A stretch of DNA of 55,230 nt from the NCBI RefSeq assembly GCF_003201595.1, contig NZ_QJJS01000023.1, forward strand, positions 1-55,230. The letters run 5' to 3'. The first letter of the stretch is position 1, and each line of letters starts with the position of its first letter. This DNA is from Sphaerotilus hippei (GTDB taxonomy: Bacteria; Pseudomonadota; Gammaproteobacteria; Burkholderiales; Burkholderiaceae_C). Made by a program: the position numbers and the translations under genes. The notes beneath the pieces were generated by a model, which did not search any database, was not told the origin of the DNA, and saw only the letters and a program-made list of their open reading frames with translations. Positions 9,161-19,883 of the stretch are shown here, one piece after another.

Positions 9161-10290
9161 GCGCCGACCTCCTGGGCGATGCGCTCGAAATAGGCCCGCA
9201 CGACCCCGTGGTAGCGCGGGTCGTCGAGCAGGAAGGCGTCGTGGCCGTGGGGGGCGTCGATCTCGGCGTAGCTCACGTCGCGGCGGTTGTCGACCAGCGC
9301 CTTGACGATCTCGCGCGAGCGCAGCGGCGAGAAGCGCCAGTCGGTGGTGAAGCTGACCACGAGGAAGCCGGCCTGGGCGCGCGCCAGCGCGCGCGACAGG
9401 TCACCGCCGAACGCGCGGGCCGGATCGAAGTAGTCCAGCGCCCGCGTGATCAGCAGGTAGGTGTTGGCGTCGAAGTACTCGCTGAACTTGTCGCCCTGGT
9501 AGCGCAGGTAGCTCTCGATCTGGAACTCGATGTCCTGGGTCGAGTAGGCCAGCTCGGCCGCGCGCAGCTCGCGGCCGAACTTGGCCTCCATCGAGTCGTC
9601 CGACAGGTAGGTGATGTGGCCGATCATGCGGGCCACCCGCAGGCCGCGCTTGGGCAGCACGCCGTGGGCGTAGAAGTGGCCGCCGTGGAAGTCGGGGTCG
9701 GTCACGATGGCGCGCCGTGCCACCTCGTTGAAGGCGATGTTCTGCGCCGACAGGTTGGGCGCACTGGCCACCACCACGGCATGGCGCATGCGGTCGGGAT
9801 ACTGCAGCGTCCACGACAGCGCCTGCATGCCGCCCAGGCTGCCGCCCAGCACGGCCGCGAGCCGGCGGATGCCCAGCCGCTCGAGCAGCCGTGCCTGGGC
9901 GTCGACCCAGTCTTCCACCGTCACGACCGGGAAGTCGGCGCCGTAGGGGCGGCCGGTGTCGGGGTTGTCGTGCATCGGCCCGGTCGAGCCGAAGCACGAG
10001 CCCGGGTTGTTGACGCAGACGACGAAGAAGCGGTCGGTGTCCAGCGGCTTGCCGGGGCCGATCAGGTTGTTCCACCAGCCCTCGCTCTTCGGGTCGTCGG
10101 CGTGCACGCCCGCCACGTGGTGGCTGGCATTCAGCGCGTGGCAGACCAGCACGGCATTGCTGCGGTCGGCGTTGAGCGTGCCGTAGGTTTCGTAGACGAG
10201 GTGGTAGTCCCGCAGTGACGCGCCGCTGCGCAGTGGCAGCGCCTCGTCGAAATGCATCTGCAGGGGAACGACGGTGCCGAGTGACGCCAT
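9157..10290 (-). CDS. metX: Homoserine O-acyltransferase MetX
   Basis: MetX acylates homoserine (acetyl or succinyl donor) in the committed step of methionine synthesis. The 377-residue alpha/beta-hydrolase has the nucleophile elbow [10 protein letters not shown] at about residue 150 and the C-terminal Asp/His of the triad within [13 protein letters not shown]. The oxyanion and substrate region [11 protein letters not shown] is also conserved. Acetyl versus succinyl donor use cannot be decided here. The chosen ATG has no clear Shine-Dalgarno: a T-tract of the leader terminator ends 8 nt before it. A further ATG lies 11 codons inside. Control by SAM is strongly suggested by the leader. Confidence 0.94.
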   Translation of the reverse strand: MASLGTVVPLQMHFDEALPLRSGASLRDYHLVYETYGTLNADRSNAVLVCHALNASHHVAGVHADDPKSEGWWNNLIGPGKPLDTDRFFVVCVNNPGSCFGSTGPMHDNPDTGRPYGADFPVVTVEDWVDAQARLLERLGIRRLAAVLGGSLGGMQALSWTLQYPDRMRHAVVVASAPNLSAQNIAFNEVARRAIVTDPDFHGGHFYAHGVLPKRGLRVARMIGHITYLSDDSMEAKFGRELRAAELAYSTQDIEFQIESYLRYQGDKFSEYFDANTYLLITRALDYFDPARAFGGDLSRALARAQAGFLVVSFTTDWRFSPLRSREIVKALVDNRRDVSYAEIDAPHGHDAFLLDDPRYHGVVRAYFERIAQEVGA

Positions 10291-10298
10291 GCTTGCCC

Positions 10299-10340
10299 AA
10301 AAAACAAAAACCGGCTCCACCTGCAGAGGTGAACACCGGT
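10299..10340 (-). terminator. Leader terminator upstream of metX (riboswitch expression platform)
   Basis: On the minus strand ACCGG plus CACCT pair with AGGTG plus CCGGT, followed by TTTTTGTTTTTT, giving a textbook intrinsic terminator placed just before the metX ATG. The 5' arm of this stem can instead pair with the 3' end of the SAM-II aptamer (10354-10358 with 10325-10329, and 10348-10351 with 10334-10337), so terminator and antiterminator are mutually exclusive. Terminator shape is seen directly; regulation is inferred. Confidence 0.8.
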
Positions 10341-10351
10341 CGATTCGGGTG

Positions 10352-10405
10352 CCCCTCTTTAGCGGAATTTCTAAAGCGCCCGCAAGCCGGACCAAATCGG
10401 CGCTG
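10352..10405 (-). promoter_or_regulatory. SAM-II riboswitch aptamer
   Basis: On the minus strand this leader matches the SAM-II (SAM-alpha) consensus. P1 is AGCGCC/GGCGCT (10399-10404 and 10375-10380), enclosing a loop that begins GATTTGG and ends GGCTTGCG. A short A/T-rich linker follows, then the hallmark 3' strand GCTAAAGAGGGG (10352-10363), which folds back as the pseudoknot. It lies about 60 nt before metX, a known SAM-II target gene. The class binds S-adenosylmethionine and turns methionine genes off. It is best known from Alphaproteobacteria. Confidence 0.88.
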
Positions 10406-10521
10406 AAATCGCAGTGTAGCGCGGCTCGAGGGTCCCCGATGCGGGGGGCTTCCCCCCGAGGACCAGGGTGCCCCCGGAGCCTGGGATGGGCCTGGAGAGC
10501 GGGCTGCGGACAATCCGCACG

Positions 10522-11364
10522 ATGCCTTGTCTGTCTGCCTTCTTCTTTCCGGGAGCGCTGGAAGTGTCCGGTCCGCCGTCACGTGAACGTCCGTCGACCG
10601 CACGGGCGGCCGTGTCGCATCGGCTGCGGTCCTGGTGTGCGGCCGCTCGTGGCCTGTGGCGGCGCCGGCGCGGGGCCGGGCCGGAGGTCACCACGCCGGC
10701 GCCGCTCGAGGCGCAGGGCTCGGCGCTGTCTCCCCACGAACTGCTGCGAGATGTCCAGGACGGGCTGGGCGCGCGGCTGAGTCGCCTCGCCGGTGCGGCG
10801 GGCCATGCCGGGCGGCCCGAAGGGGCCCTCGGACGTGATCTGGAGGCCAGCCGGTTCGAGATGCGGGTGCTGGGTCATGCCGCGCAGCGCTCCATGCTGA
10901 CGCTGGACGAGCCGCTCGGCTGGCTGCACGAACAGGTGCAGCAGGCCTTGTGCGATCGTGGCCTGGTGCTGCACTGGCAGGTCGATGAGCGGGTGGCGCA
11001 GCTGGCGCTGCCGGTGCGCGACACGCTGGCCCTGCTGTGGATCGCCCGCGAGGCGCTGGACAACGTGGTCCTGCATGCCCATGGCGCGGTGTCCGCCCGT
11101 TTCGGGCTGGAGCTGACCTGCGGCGAGACCGGCTGCCACCTGCGGCTGAGCGTCGAGGACGACGGCCGCCCGAACGCGGTCATCGGATCGGTGGCGCGTT
11201 TCCATCCGGGGCGTGGCCTGGCCCGGGTGCAGCGTCAGGCCACGGCACTGGGGGCCCAGCTGGTGGTCGGGCCGGAGGCGCAGGGCTGGACGCTGGAGAT
11301 CGGCCTGCCGCTGGAGCCGGCCGATCGTTGCCAGGTTCAGGCGCGTGGGGGCTCGGTCGCCTGA
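10522..11364 (+). CDS. Histidine-kinase-like ATPase protein lacking the phospho-acceptor His
   Basis: The 280-residue product has no obvious signal peptide, although its first 15 residues are hydrophobic. It carries a HisKA_3-type segment, [18 protein letters not shown] (about residues 73-90), and a HATPase_c domain with N-box [19 protein letters not shown] in place of the G1 box, and a final [18 protein letters not shown] ... GLPL. In NarX/UhpB kinases the H-box reads RELHDxLG; here the His position is Gln. It may be a pseudokinase or an ATPase regulator. No response regulator gene is adjacent. The start is uncertain: no good ribosome binding site is seen, and the frame is open 18 codons upstream. 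Its 3' end overlaps the convergent GST gene by 28 bp. Confidence 0.7.
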   Translation: MPCLSAFFFPGALEVSGPPSRERPSTARAAVSHRLRSWCAAARGLWRRRRGAGPEVTTPAPLEAQGSALSPHELLRDVQDGLGARLSRLAGAAGHAGRPEGALGRDLEASRFEMRVLGHAAQRSMLTLDEPLGWLHEQVQQALCDRGLVLHWQVDERVAQLALPVRDTLALLWIAREALDNVVLHAHGAVSARFGLELTCGETGCHLRLSVEDDGRPNAVIGSVARFHPGRGLARVQRQATALGAQLVVGPEAQGWTLEIGLPLEPADRCQVQARGGSVA

Positions 11365-11954
11365 AAGCTCGGGCGCAGCGCCAGCTTGTCCGACAGGCGG
11401 GCCAGGTTGGGATGGCGGCTGCGCCAGTCGATCTCGGGGAAGCGGAAATCCAGGTACTGCAGCGCGCAGCCGGCGGCGATGTCCGCCAGCGACAGGTAGA
11501 GACCGCAGCACCAGGCCTGCTCGCCGAGCGAGGTGCTCATGGTCTGCACGCTGGCGCGCACCTTGCCCAGCTGGCGGTCGATCCAGGCCTGGCTGCGCTG
11601 GCCGTCATTGCGGCCGGGCCAGGTGGCCTCCAGCCGCGCGAGGATGGCGGCGTCGAGCAGGCCGTCCGACAGCGCTTCCCAGGTGCGCACGACCGCCCGC
11701 TCGCGGCCCTTTTCAGGGATGAGCCGGCCCACCGGCGACAGGGTGTCGACGTATTCGACGATCACCCGGGAGTCCTGCAGCACCTCGCCGCCTTCCAGCA
11801 CCAGGCAGGGCACCTTGCCCAGCGGGCTGGTCGCCTGGTCCTGCGGCTGGGCCCAGACGTCTTCCAGCTCCAGCTTGTAGTCGAGTTTCTTCTCGGCCAG
11901 CACGATGCGGACCTTGCGGACGTAAGGGCTGGTCAATGATCCGATGAGTCGCAT
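11337..11954 (-). CDS. Glutathione S-transferase family protein
   Basis: This is a 205-residue cytoplasmic GST with an N-terminal thioredoxin-like domain (MRLIGSLTSPYVRKVRIVLAEKK), the cis-Pro GKVPCLVLEGG region, and the glutathione gamma-Glu-binding motif QDSRVIVEYVD. An all-helical C-terminal domain follows, with the N-capping LSLADIAAGCALQYLDFRF. The SPYVRKVR stretch places the likely catalytic Ser near residue 8, as in many bacterial beta/nu-like GSTs. The ATG giving the standard GST start was chosen over one 14 codons upstream. The substrate is unknown. Confidence 0.88.
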   Translation of the reverse strand: MRLIGSLTSPYVRKVRIVLAEKKLDYKLELEDVWAQPQDQATSPLGKVPCLVLEGGEVLQDSRVIVEYVDTLSPVGRLIPEKGRERAVVRTWEALSDGLLDAAILARLEATWPGRNDGQRSQAWIDRQLGKVRASVQTMSTSLGEQAWCCGLYLSLADIAAGCALQYLDFRFPEIDWRSRHPNLARLSDKLALRPSFQATEPPRA

Positions 11955-12065
11955 GGAGAGGGCAGTGTCCGGGGGTCGCGGTGCGACGTGAACCACGATT
12001 CTACCGGCAGGGTCAGGGTCGACCCGCCCCCCTCGGCGGGGTCTGCCGGTACCGTCGTGAACGTG

Positions 12066-13367
12066 TCAGCGTGCGAGGGTCCAGTCGACCCGGGACGGCC
12101 GTCCGGGCAGATCGAGGCAGCTCTGCACCGGGGCGGTGCGTGCGACGATGCGCCCGCGCCGGGCCACGAGCAGGCGGGCCGACCGCAGCCGCAGCGCCTC
12201 CACGCAGGAGCGGGCCTGCAGCAGCACGAAATCGGCATGGCAGCCGGGCTCGAGCCCGTAGCCGTCCAGGCCGAGGATGCGGGCACTGTTGACCGTCACC
12301 GCGTCGAAGCAGGCCTGCATCTGCGCCTGCGAGGTCATCTGCGCGACATGCAGGCCCATCTGGGCCACCTCGAGCATGTCGCCCGAGCCGAGGCTGTACC
12401 AGGGGTCCATCACGCAGTCGTGCCCGAAGCCCACGTTCACGCCGGCGGCCATCAGTTCGGGCACCCGGGTCATGCCGCGGCGTTTCGGGTAGCTGTCGTG
12501 CCGACCCTGCAGCGTGATGTTGATCAGCGGGTTGGCCACCGCGTGCACGCCGGCTTCGGCGATCAGCGGCAGCAGCTTGGACACGTAGTAGTTGTCCATC
12601 GAATGCATCGAGGTCAGGTGCGAGCCCGTCACCCGCCCCTGCAGGCCCAGCCTCAGCGTCTCGGCGGCCAGCGTCTCGATGTGGCGCGACAGCGGGTCGT
12701 CCGATTCGTCGCAGTGCATGTCCACCCGCAGGCCACGCTCGGCGGCCAGCGTGGTCAGCAGCTTCACGCTCTCGGTGCCGTCGGCCATCGTGCGTTCGAA
12801 ATGCGGGATGCCGCCGACGACGTCGACGCCCAGGTCCAGCGCCCGCTTCAACTGGGCCAGCGCGCCCGGCGAGCGCAGCAGGCCGTCCTGTGGAAACGCC
12901 ACCAGCTGCAGGTCGATCCAGGGCCTCACCTGCTCACGCACCGCCAGCAGCGCCTCGACCGCCAGCAGGCGCGGGTCGCAGATGTCGACATGGGTGCGGA
13001 TGGCCAGCAGGCCCCTGGCCACCGCCCAGTCGCAGTACTGCAGGGCGCGCTCGATCAGGGCCTCGGCGGTCAGCAGCGGCTTGAGCTCGCCCCACAGCGT
13101 GATGCCCTCGAGCAGCGTGCCGCTGCGGTTCACCCGCGGCAGGCCGTGGCTCAGCGTCGCATCCATGTGGAAATGCGCGTCGACGAACGGCGGGCTGAGC
13201 AGCCAGCCGTCCGCGTCGACCTGCTCGCAGCCTTCGGGCGCGGGCAGGCCCGGGCCCAGCGCGGCGATGCGGCCGTCGAGGGCCAGCAGGTCGATGCCCT
13301 GGCGCCCGTCGGGCAGGCAGGCGTTGCGGATCAGCAGCGGGCGAGGGGCGTCGGGCGGGGTGGGCAC
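12066..13367 (-). CDS. codA: CodA-like cytosine/5-methylcytosine deaminase (amidohydrolase)
   Basis: The 433-residue protein aligns along its length with E. coli CodA. It has metal ligands in VDAHFHMD, RTHVDICD, DMHCDESDD and SHLTSMHS, the QGRHDSYPKRRGMTRVPEL segment, and GHDCVMDPWYSLG holding the catalytic Asp313 equivalent. The next residue, Asp314 in E. coli CodA, is Cys here; that position is known to discriminate cytosine from 5-methylcytosine. The start is GTG, 3 nt after the stop of the upstream TPR/GGDEF gene, which implies coupling. It is in the same block as upp and the URC genes, so a role in pyrimidine base salvage or catabolism is likely. Substrate preference is open. Confidence 0.85.
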   Translation of the reverse strand: MPTPPDAPRPLLIRNACLPDGRQGIDLLALDGRIAALGPGLPAPEGCEQVDADGWLLSPPFVDAHFHMDATLSHGLPRVNRSGTLLEGITLWGELKPLLTAEALIERALQYCDWAVARGLLAIRTHVDICDPRLLAVEALLAVREQVRPWIDLQLVAFPQDGLLRSPGALAQLKRALDLGVDVVGGIPHFERTMADGTESVKLLTTLAAERGLRVDMHCDESDDPLSRHIETLAAETLRLGLQGRVTGSHLTSMHSMDNYYVSKLLPLIAEAGVHAVANPLINITLQGRHDSYPKRRGMTRVPELMAAGVNVGFGHDCVMDPWYSLGSGDMLEVAQMGLHVAQMTSQAQMQACFDAVTVNSARILGLDGYGLEPGCHADFVLLQARSCVEALRLRSARLLVARRGRIVARTAPVQSCLDLPGRPSRVDWTLAR

Positions 13368-13370
13368 GGT

Positions 13371-14963
13371 TCAGGCGGTCTGGGGCTGAGGTTCGGGGGC
13401 GGTCCGACCGGCCGAACGCACCTCCTGGCAGCGCTGCATCAGCAGCGTCAGCGTGTCGTTCGGGCGGGCCTGCGTGTGGCCGGTCTGCAGCTGCACAAGC
13501 AAACCGCCGGCCAGCACCGACCAGTCCTCGCTGGCCAGGTGCTGGCGCACCCGTTCGGCGACACGCTCCAGGTCCTCGCCCCCCGACCGGTGCAGCAGCA
13601 CCGCGAGCTCGTCGAGGCTCCAGCGCGCCGGCAGGTCACCGGCGCGCAAGGCCTGGCGCAGCAGCATCGCCGCCCGGCCCAGCGTGCGGTCACGCACCTG
13701 CGCGCCCTGCTGTTCGCCCACGTCGGCCAGGCCGGCGATGCGCACGGTCAGCACGGCGCAGCGCTGCCGAGACAGGTCCAGACCCTGCAGGGCCTCCTCG
13801 CCACGCTGCACGAACTGCTGGCGGCTGATCACGCCGGTGAAGGGGTTGTCGAGCAGCCACGACGAGGCGCCCGACCCCGTGCCCGTGTGCTCGCGGTGCT
13901 GCAGCTGGAATTCCAGGATGTGCTGGCGCAGCGGGCGTGCCAGCTGGCTGGCCAGCAGCCGGGCCTGCCAATCCTCTTCCAGCACCGCCATCGCCTCGTC
14001 GAGGCGGCCGAGCTGGGTGAGCCAGCGGGCGCGCCGGCGGGTGCCGAATTCGGCCAGCGTCTGGTGGTGCAGCGTCCGCGCGGCCTCGACCCAGTTGCGC
14101 GCGCCGGCCACGGCGAGGTCGATCGTGCCCTGGGCGGCAGCGAGTTCCACTTCCGTCCAGTCGGCCAGCAGGTTGAGCCAGGCCCGGCCGGCGCTGCGCT
14201 CCTGGTGCAGCACGCTCACCCCCTCGAGCGCGAGGTCGAGCCGGCCTTCCCAGCAGTCCAGCAGCGTGCCGATGATGCCCAGCAGGCGGTGGTCGGTGGG
14301 CGACGGTGCCGGTCCGTCCGGCGCCGTGCTCCGGGCCCGCGCGGCCGCCAGCGTGTGGCGCAGCTCCTCGAGGACCGGGCCGGCCTGGCCGGCGGCCAGG
14401 TCGTGCACCACCGCGATCGCGGCGATCGCCGCCTGCAGGATCAGGAAGTGCAGCTCCCAGTCGCCGCGCTGCAGCTGCCGGGCCACGGTCAGCCCCAGTT
14501 CGGTGCAGCGGCGTGCATGGCGGGTGTCGCCTTGCCAGGCGCAGGCGAGCGATTTCTGGTCGAGCACCTGCAGGCGCAGCAGCTCATGGCCTGAGCGTTC
14601 GGCCCACACCGCGGCCTGATGCGCCGCGGCGATCGCCTCGTCATGGCGGCCCAGCGCGCTGGCGGCCGCACAGATGCAGGCCAGCGCACGGATCTCGGTC
14701 GGGTGGCCATCGGTGGCCTGCGTGGCCCGGCGGGCGAGCTCGGCCGACCAGCGTGCCGCCGTCAGGGCCTCCTCGCTGTTGGACTCGCGCTGCAGGCACT
14801 GGGCGATCCACAGCACGGCCCGGGCCTCGGCCGCGGTGTCACCCAGTTCGGTGGCGCCTTGCAGCATCTGGCGGGCGCACTGCATGCAGCGGTCCCAGCG
14901 GCCTTGCCGCCAGTGGCCCAGGCAGGCGTGATCGAGCTCTTCCGGATTCAACAGTCGGGTCAT
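13371..14963 (-). CDS. TPR protein with C-terminal degenerate GGDEF domain
   Basis: The 530-residue cytoplasmic protein has about 330 residues of helical TPR-like repeats rich in Ala/Leu/Arg, then a GGDEF-type domain beginning LDNPFTGVISRQQFVQRGEEAL (about 370-390). The signature GGDEF is replaced by SLDEL, so diguanylate cyclase activity is unlikely. The inhibitory-site RxxD (RAGD) is intact at the canonical five residues before it, which suggests c-di-GMP binding. The start at 14963 follows GGAG; another in-frame start lies 9 codons upstream. The stop is 3 nt before the GTG of the CodA-like gene. The architecture resembles regulators that sense a ligand through TPRs, but its target is unknown. 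Confidence 0.75.
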   Translation of the reverse strand: MTRLLNPEELDHACLGHWRQGRWDRCMQCARQMLQGATELGDTAAEARAVLWIAQCLQRESNSEEALTAARWSAELARRATQATDGHPTEIRALACICAAASALGRHDEAIAAAHQAAVWAERSGHELLRLQVLDQKSLACAWQGDTRHARRCTELGLTVARQLQRGDWELHFLILQAAIAAIAVVHDLAAGQAGPVLEELRHTLAAARARSTAPDGPAPSPTDHRLLGIIGTLLDCWEGRLDLALEGVSVLHQERSAGRAWLNLLADWTEVELAAAQGTIDLAVAGARNWVEAARTLHHQTLAEFGTRRRARWLTQLGRLDEAMAVLEEDWQARLLASQLARPLRQHILEFQLQHREHTGTGSGASSWLLDNPFTGVISRQQFVQRGEEALQGLDLSRQRCAVLTVRIAGLADVGEQQGAQVRDRTLGRAAMLLRQALRAGDLPARWSLDELAVLLHRSGGEDLERVAERVRQHLASEDWSVLAGGLLVQLQTGHTQARPNDTLTLLMQRCQEVRSAGRTAPEPQPQTA

Positions 14964-15203
14964 TCCCGCTACTCCATGGTGACGACGCACTGATGCCGGC
15001 CAGATCGATGTGAAAAAACCAGACAGTCCCGATCGAGTATGCAGCGAACCGTTCTGGTGCAGGCCGTCAATCGTGACGGCGAGGCGGCGGGGGTTTCCCG
15101 GGGCCCCTGAATGAGGGGGTCGTCGACCGGTGCTGCGCCGTCCAGGCGCAGCGGGTGCGGGCTGCCCGCGAGCCCCCGGGCGGCCCGGCCCGGGGAGCCG
15201 GCC

Positions 15204-15842
<639 letters not shown>

Positions 15843-15881
15843 CGTCGCTCCTGTGTCGAAATAAGGGTCGGTCTTGCGCCG

Positions 15882-17145
15882 TCAGAACACGGTGCCGTCG
15901 CTGTCGATCTGCACCGGAGGTGCCCCGCCGGGGCGCCGTTCGGCGGCGATCTGGCGCCCGGCGGCCCAGCTGCCGCCTTCGAGCATGCAGGCCAGCGGCA
16001 GCGCCTCGGCCGAGGCGCCCAGCTCGGCTCGCACCCGCGGAGCCAGCTCGTCGAGCAGCGTGATCGTCAGCGCACGCCACTCGATCACCCACGGATCGGC
16101 CGGGCTCAGGGGCCGGGACATCACCTCGGGCCGCAGCGGCACGAGCACGCCGGCGTCCAGCAGCAGGCCGCCGTTGCGGTATTCGGGCAGGCCGGTCAGC
16201 TCGTCGAGGCCGGCCACGGCGATGCCGGACCACTCGAACGGCTCCAGCAGCGAGTAGCTCAGCCACTGCGACAGCTTGTGGAACGGCACCCAGCCGGCCG
16301 CGACCTCGTCGGCGGCGCCTGCATGGGGGTGGGGCCAGACATCGCCCAGGGCCTCGCCGTCGATCCACTGGCCGCTCGGCCAGATCGTGCTGAAGGCGTC
16401 GAGCAGCTCGGCCAGCAGCTCGCGGGCCGGCAGCGTCGGCACGGCGGGGTCCCGGGCGGCGGCCCGGGCGCTCAGGCGATCGAACATCCGCCCGGGGCGG
16501 CCGTCGGCGCCGAAGCGTGCGGGCTGCGCCGCCAGGGCCTGACCCAGGCCGTGCATCAGCGCGACCCGGCCGTCGAGACCGACCAGCGGGTTGAGGTCGC
16601 TGACCTGGAAGATGGCCGCCAGCGTGCCGGCGTCGAGCGTGAGCAGGCCCCGGGCATCGACCTGGCAGGGGCGCTCAGGGTCCGACGAGAACGCGCCGCC
16701 GAGGAAGGCCCGGAACGTGGCCACCGCCAGTCCCTCGGAGCGGCCGAACGACCGGCCCGACGCCTCCTCGTGGCAGGTCCAGCCGGCACCGGCGCCGGCG
16801 TCGAGCAGCACGCTGACCAGCGTCAGGTCGATGCGCGCCCGTGCCAGCTCGGCCGTGCCGGCGCCTGCCAGCAGGGTGTCGAGCTCGTCCTTGCGGTCCA
16901 CGCCACCAGCCTCGAAATGGCGCCAGCGGCTGTGATACGGGATCTGCAGGTCCGGGAAGTGCTGCCGGGTCAGCTGCGCGATGCGCTGCGCCACGGCCGG
17001 CAGCTGGCGGCGGTCGATGCGGAAATGCGCCGAATGGCCGGCGTCCACCGCCGCGGTGATCTGGCGGCAGCGCCGGCGGATGGTGGCCGGATCGCGCAGC
17101 AGGCCGGTCAGGGTGCCCGGGTCGCGGGCGACGAGGGTGTCGGTG

Positions 17146-17153
<8 letters not shown>
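15882..17153 (-). CDS. URC4/Urg3 family protein (DUF1688), uracil catabolism
   Basis: This 423-residue protein matches the DUF1688/URC4 family: opening LLRDPATIRRRCRQITAAVDAGHSAHF, then IPYHSRWRHFEAGGVDRKDEL, GRSEGLAVATFRAFLGGAFSSDP and WVPFHKLSQWLSYSLLEPFEW. URC4 is required for growth on uracil as nitrogen source in Lachancea kluyveri and its reaction is not well defined. It overlaps the end of the URC1 homologue by 8 bp and is followed by upp, the set expected for the URC pathway. No signal peptide is present, so it is cytoplasmic. Confidence 0.87.
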
Positions 17154-18438
<1,285 letters not shown>

Positions 18439-18562
18439 GGATGCTCCTGGTCTGATGGGCTGGGGGGCAGGGTCGATCCGGGATCTGCTGGAGCACAGGG
18501 GTCTAGCAAGGTGCGCGCCGGGTGCTTGGGGGCCGGGCGGGCCGCAGCGTGGCGCGGGCGGG

Positions 18563-19384
18563 TCATGCCGGGGCCAGCGCGGTGAGCAGCCGCTCCCAGG
18601 GGCGGGCGAGGGCGCCCTCCAGCGTGTCGCCGGTGCAGCCGGAGCCGGGCGTGTGCGTGGCGACGGCCTCGGGCAGCGTGCGGCCCGACAGCAGGTCGTC
18701 GACGATCAGGCCCAGCGTGAGCAGCCGCCGGGCGGGACTGCCCGGCGCGGCGGCGAGTTCGGCCGGATGGGCGTGGTCGCGCACGTAGCGCACGACGTCG
18801 CCGGCCAGGCCCCAGGCGGCGCAGAGCGCACTGCCGTAGGCGGCATGGGTGACGCCGTACTGCTGCTGCTCGGCCTCGGCCAGTTGCAGCCGGTCGTGGC
18901 CATGGGCCTGCAGCAGCTCGGCATACGGTGTCTTCAGCTTGACCAGCAGCACGGCCTGGCCGCTGCGGGCGAACAGGCCGGCGGTGTGGGCCTGCAGCGG
19001 GTCCAGCCCGAGCGCCATCGCGCTGCGGCCCATCAGCAGCCCGGCCTGGCTCGAGCGGGTCCAGATCGCCTCCATCGCCGGCGTGGGCACGAAGGCCGCC
19101 CGCAGCGCGATCTCGAAGGTGATGGCGGCGACCTCCCGCGTGCCAAGGTAGCGCACCGCCTCGCCCACCGTCTCGACCCGCCGCAGCAGGCCGAACATCG
19201 CGGAGTTGACCGTGCGCACCACGGCCGAGGCCAGGGCCATGTCGGCCTCGACCAGCGCGGCGATGTCGCCGATCGTGCTGTCGGCGCGGTTCAGCAAGGC
19301 CAGCAGCTCCACCAGGGTGAGCGGCCGGGCGGGCAGGTCGACGTCGAGGTTGCGCAGGTCAAGGGCCGGGTTCATCGTGGTCAT
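18563..19384 (-). CDS. HDOD domain protein
   Basis: The 273-residue protein is almost wholly an HDOD domain, a catalytically inactive HD-type fold used in signalling. Visible features are DIAALVEADMALASAVVRTVNSAMFGL, the helix pair AVRYLGTREVAAITFEIALRAAF and the HTAGLFARSGQAVLL region where true HD hydrolases carry metal ligands. Partners and role are unknown; HDOD proteins often accompany GGDEF/EAL or chemotaxis proteins. It may be transcribed ahead of the URC block, but a 124-bp gap allows a separate promoter. Two in-frame ATG codons (19384 and 19375) are possible starts, without a clear ribosome binding site. Confidence 0.8.
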   Translation of the reverse strand: MTTMNPALDLRNLDVDLPARPLTLVELLALLNRADSTIGDIAALVEADMALASAVVRTVNSAMFGLLRRVETVGEAVRYLGTREVAAITFEIALRAAFVPTPAMEAIWTRSSQAGLLMGRSAMALGLDPLQAHTAGLFARSGQAVLLVKLKTPYAELLQAHGHDRLQLAEAEQQQYGVTHAAYGSALCAAWGLAGDVVRYVRDHAHPAELAAAPGSPARRLLTLGLIVDDLLSGRTLPEAVATHTPGSGCTGDTLEGALARPWERLLTALAPA

Positions 19385-19471
19385 TGCAACAGATTGCCGG
19401 CCCCCCTGGGGCCCCTGGCCGAGCGGGGCGGGCGCCCGGCGCCACATCGGTCACGGCCGGGCGGGCGGCGC

Positions 19472-19717
19472 TCAGGCGTTGCCATTGCGGATCAGGGCGA
19501 TGAAGTCCTCCGGCGCCATGCCCAGGGGCAGCAGGTGTTCGGTGATCTCCATGCCGGTGGACGGCTCGAGGGTCGCCTCGAACCACTGCCAGTCCGAATC
19601 CTGGCCGGTGTCGGGCGCACCGCCGCCCGGCGGGGGCGGCAGCAGCAGGCGATCCAGTGCCGGATCGAACCGCATGACCTCGAGCATGAATTCGCTCAGT
19701 GGCATGACTTGAGCCAT
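19472..19717 (-). CDS. Small acidic protein of unknown function
   Basis: This 81-residue frame has a good GGGGAG ribosome binding site 7-8 bp before its ATG. The product has a helical N-terminus (SEFMLEVMRFDPALDRLLL), a Pro/Gly stretch and an acidic, hydrophobic C-terminal half (EITEHLLPLGMAPEDFIALIRNG). No family was recognised. It lies 87 bp upstream of the HDOD gene on the same strand and divergent from the metallopeptidase gene. Codon use is consistent with a real gene. Confidence 0.6.
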   Translation of the reverse strand: MAQVMPLSEFMLEVMRFDPALDRLLLPPPPGGGAPDTGQDSDWQWFEATLEPSTGMEITEHLLPLGMAPEDFIALIRNGNA

Positions 19718-19883
19718 GGATGTGTCTCCCCGGTGGCCGCGCCGTCGTCGACGTGCGGTGCATGTGGCGTACTTTGCGCGCGCCCTCCGGGGCTGTCATC
19801 ACCCGGAGGGGGGAACCCGTGGGGGAGGGGCCGCTCAGAATCGGGGCCGAGGGCGCATCGATCGCCCGAGCCGAGGGAGTCCG

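Noticed and set aside
12000-14600. Long open frame on the plus strand antisense to the CodA-like and TPR/GGDEF genes
   Set aside because: It has no recognisable domain, is extremely rich in Gln, Arg, His and Ala, and lies entirely opposite two well-supported genes. High GC makes long antisense open frames common.
14964-15203. GC-rich hairpins in the 240-bp gap between upp and the TPR/GGDEF gene
   Set aside because: Several arms can pair, but none has a T-tract or a recognised riboswitch shape. They may attenuate or separate the genes, but the evidence is too weak to call.
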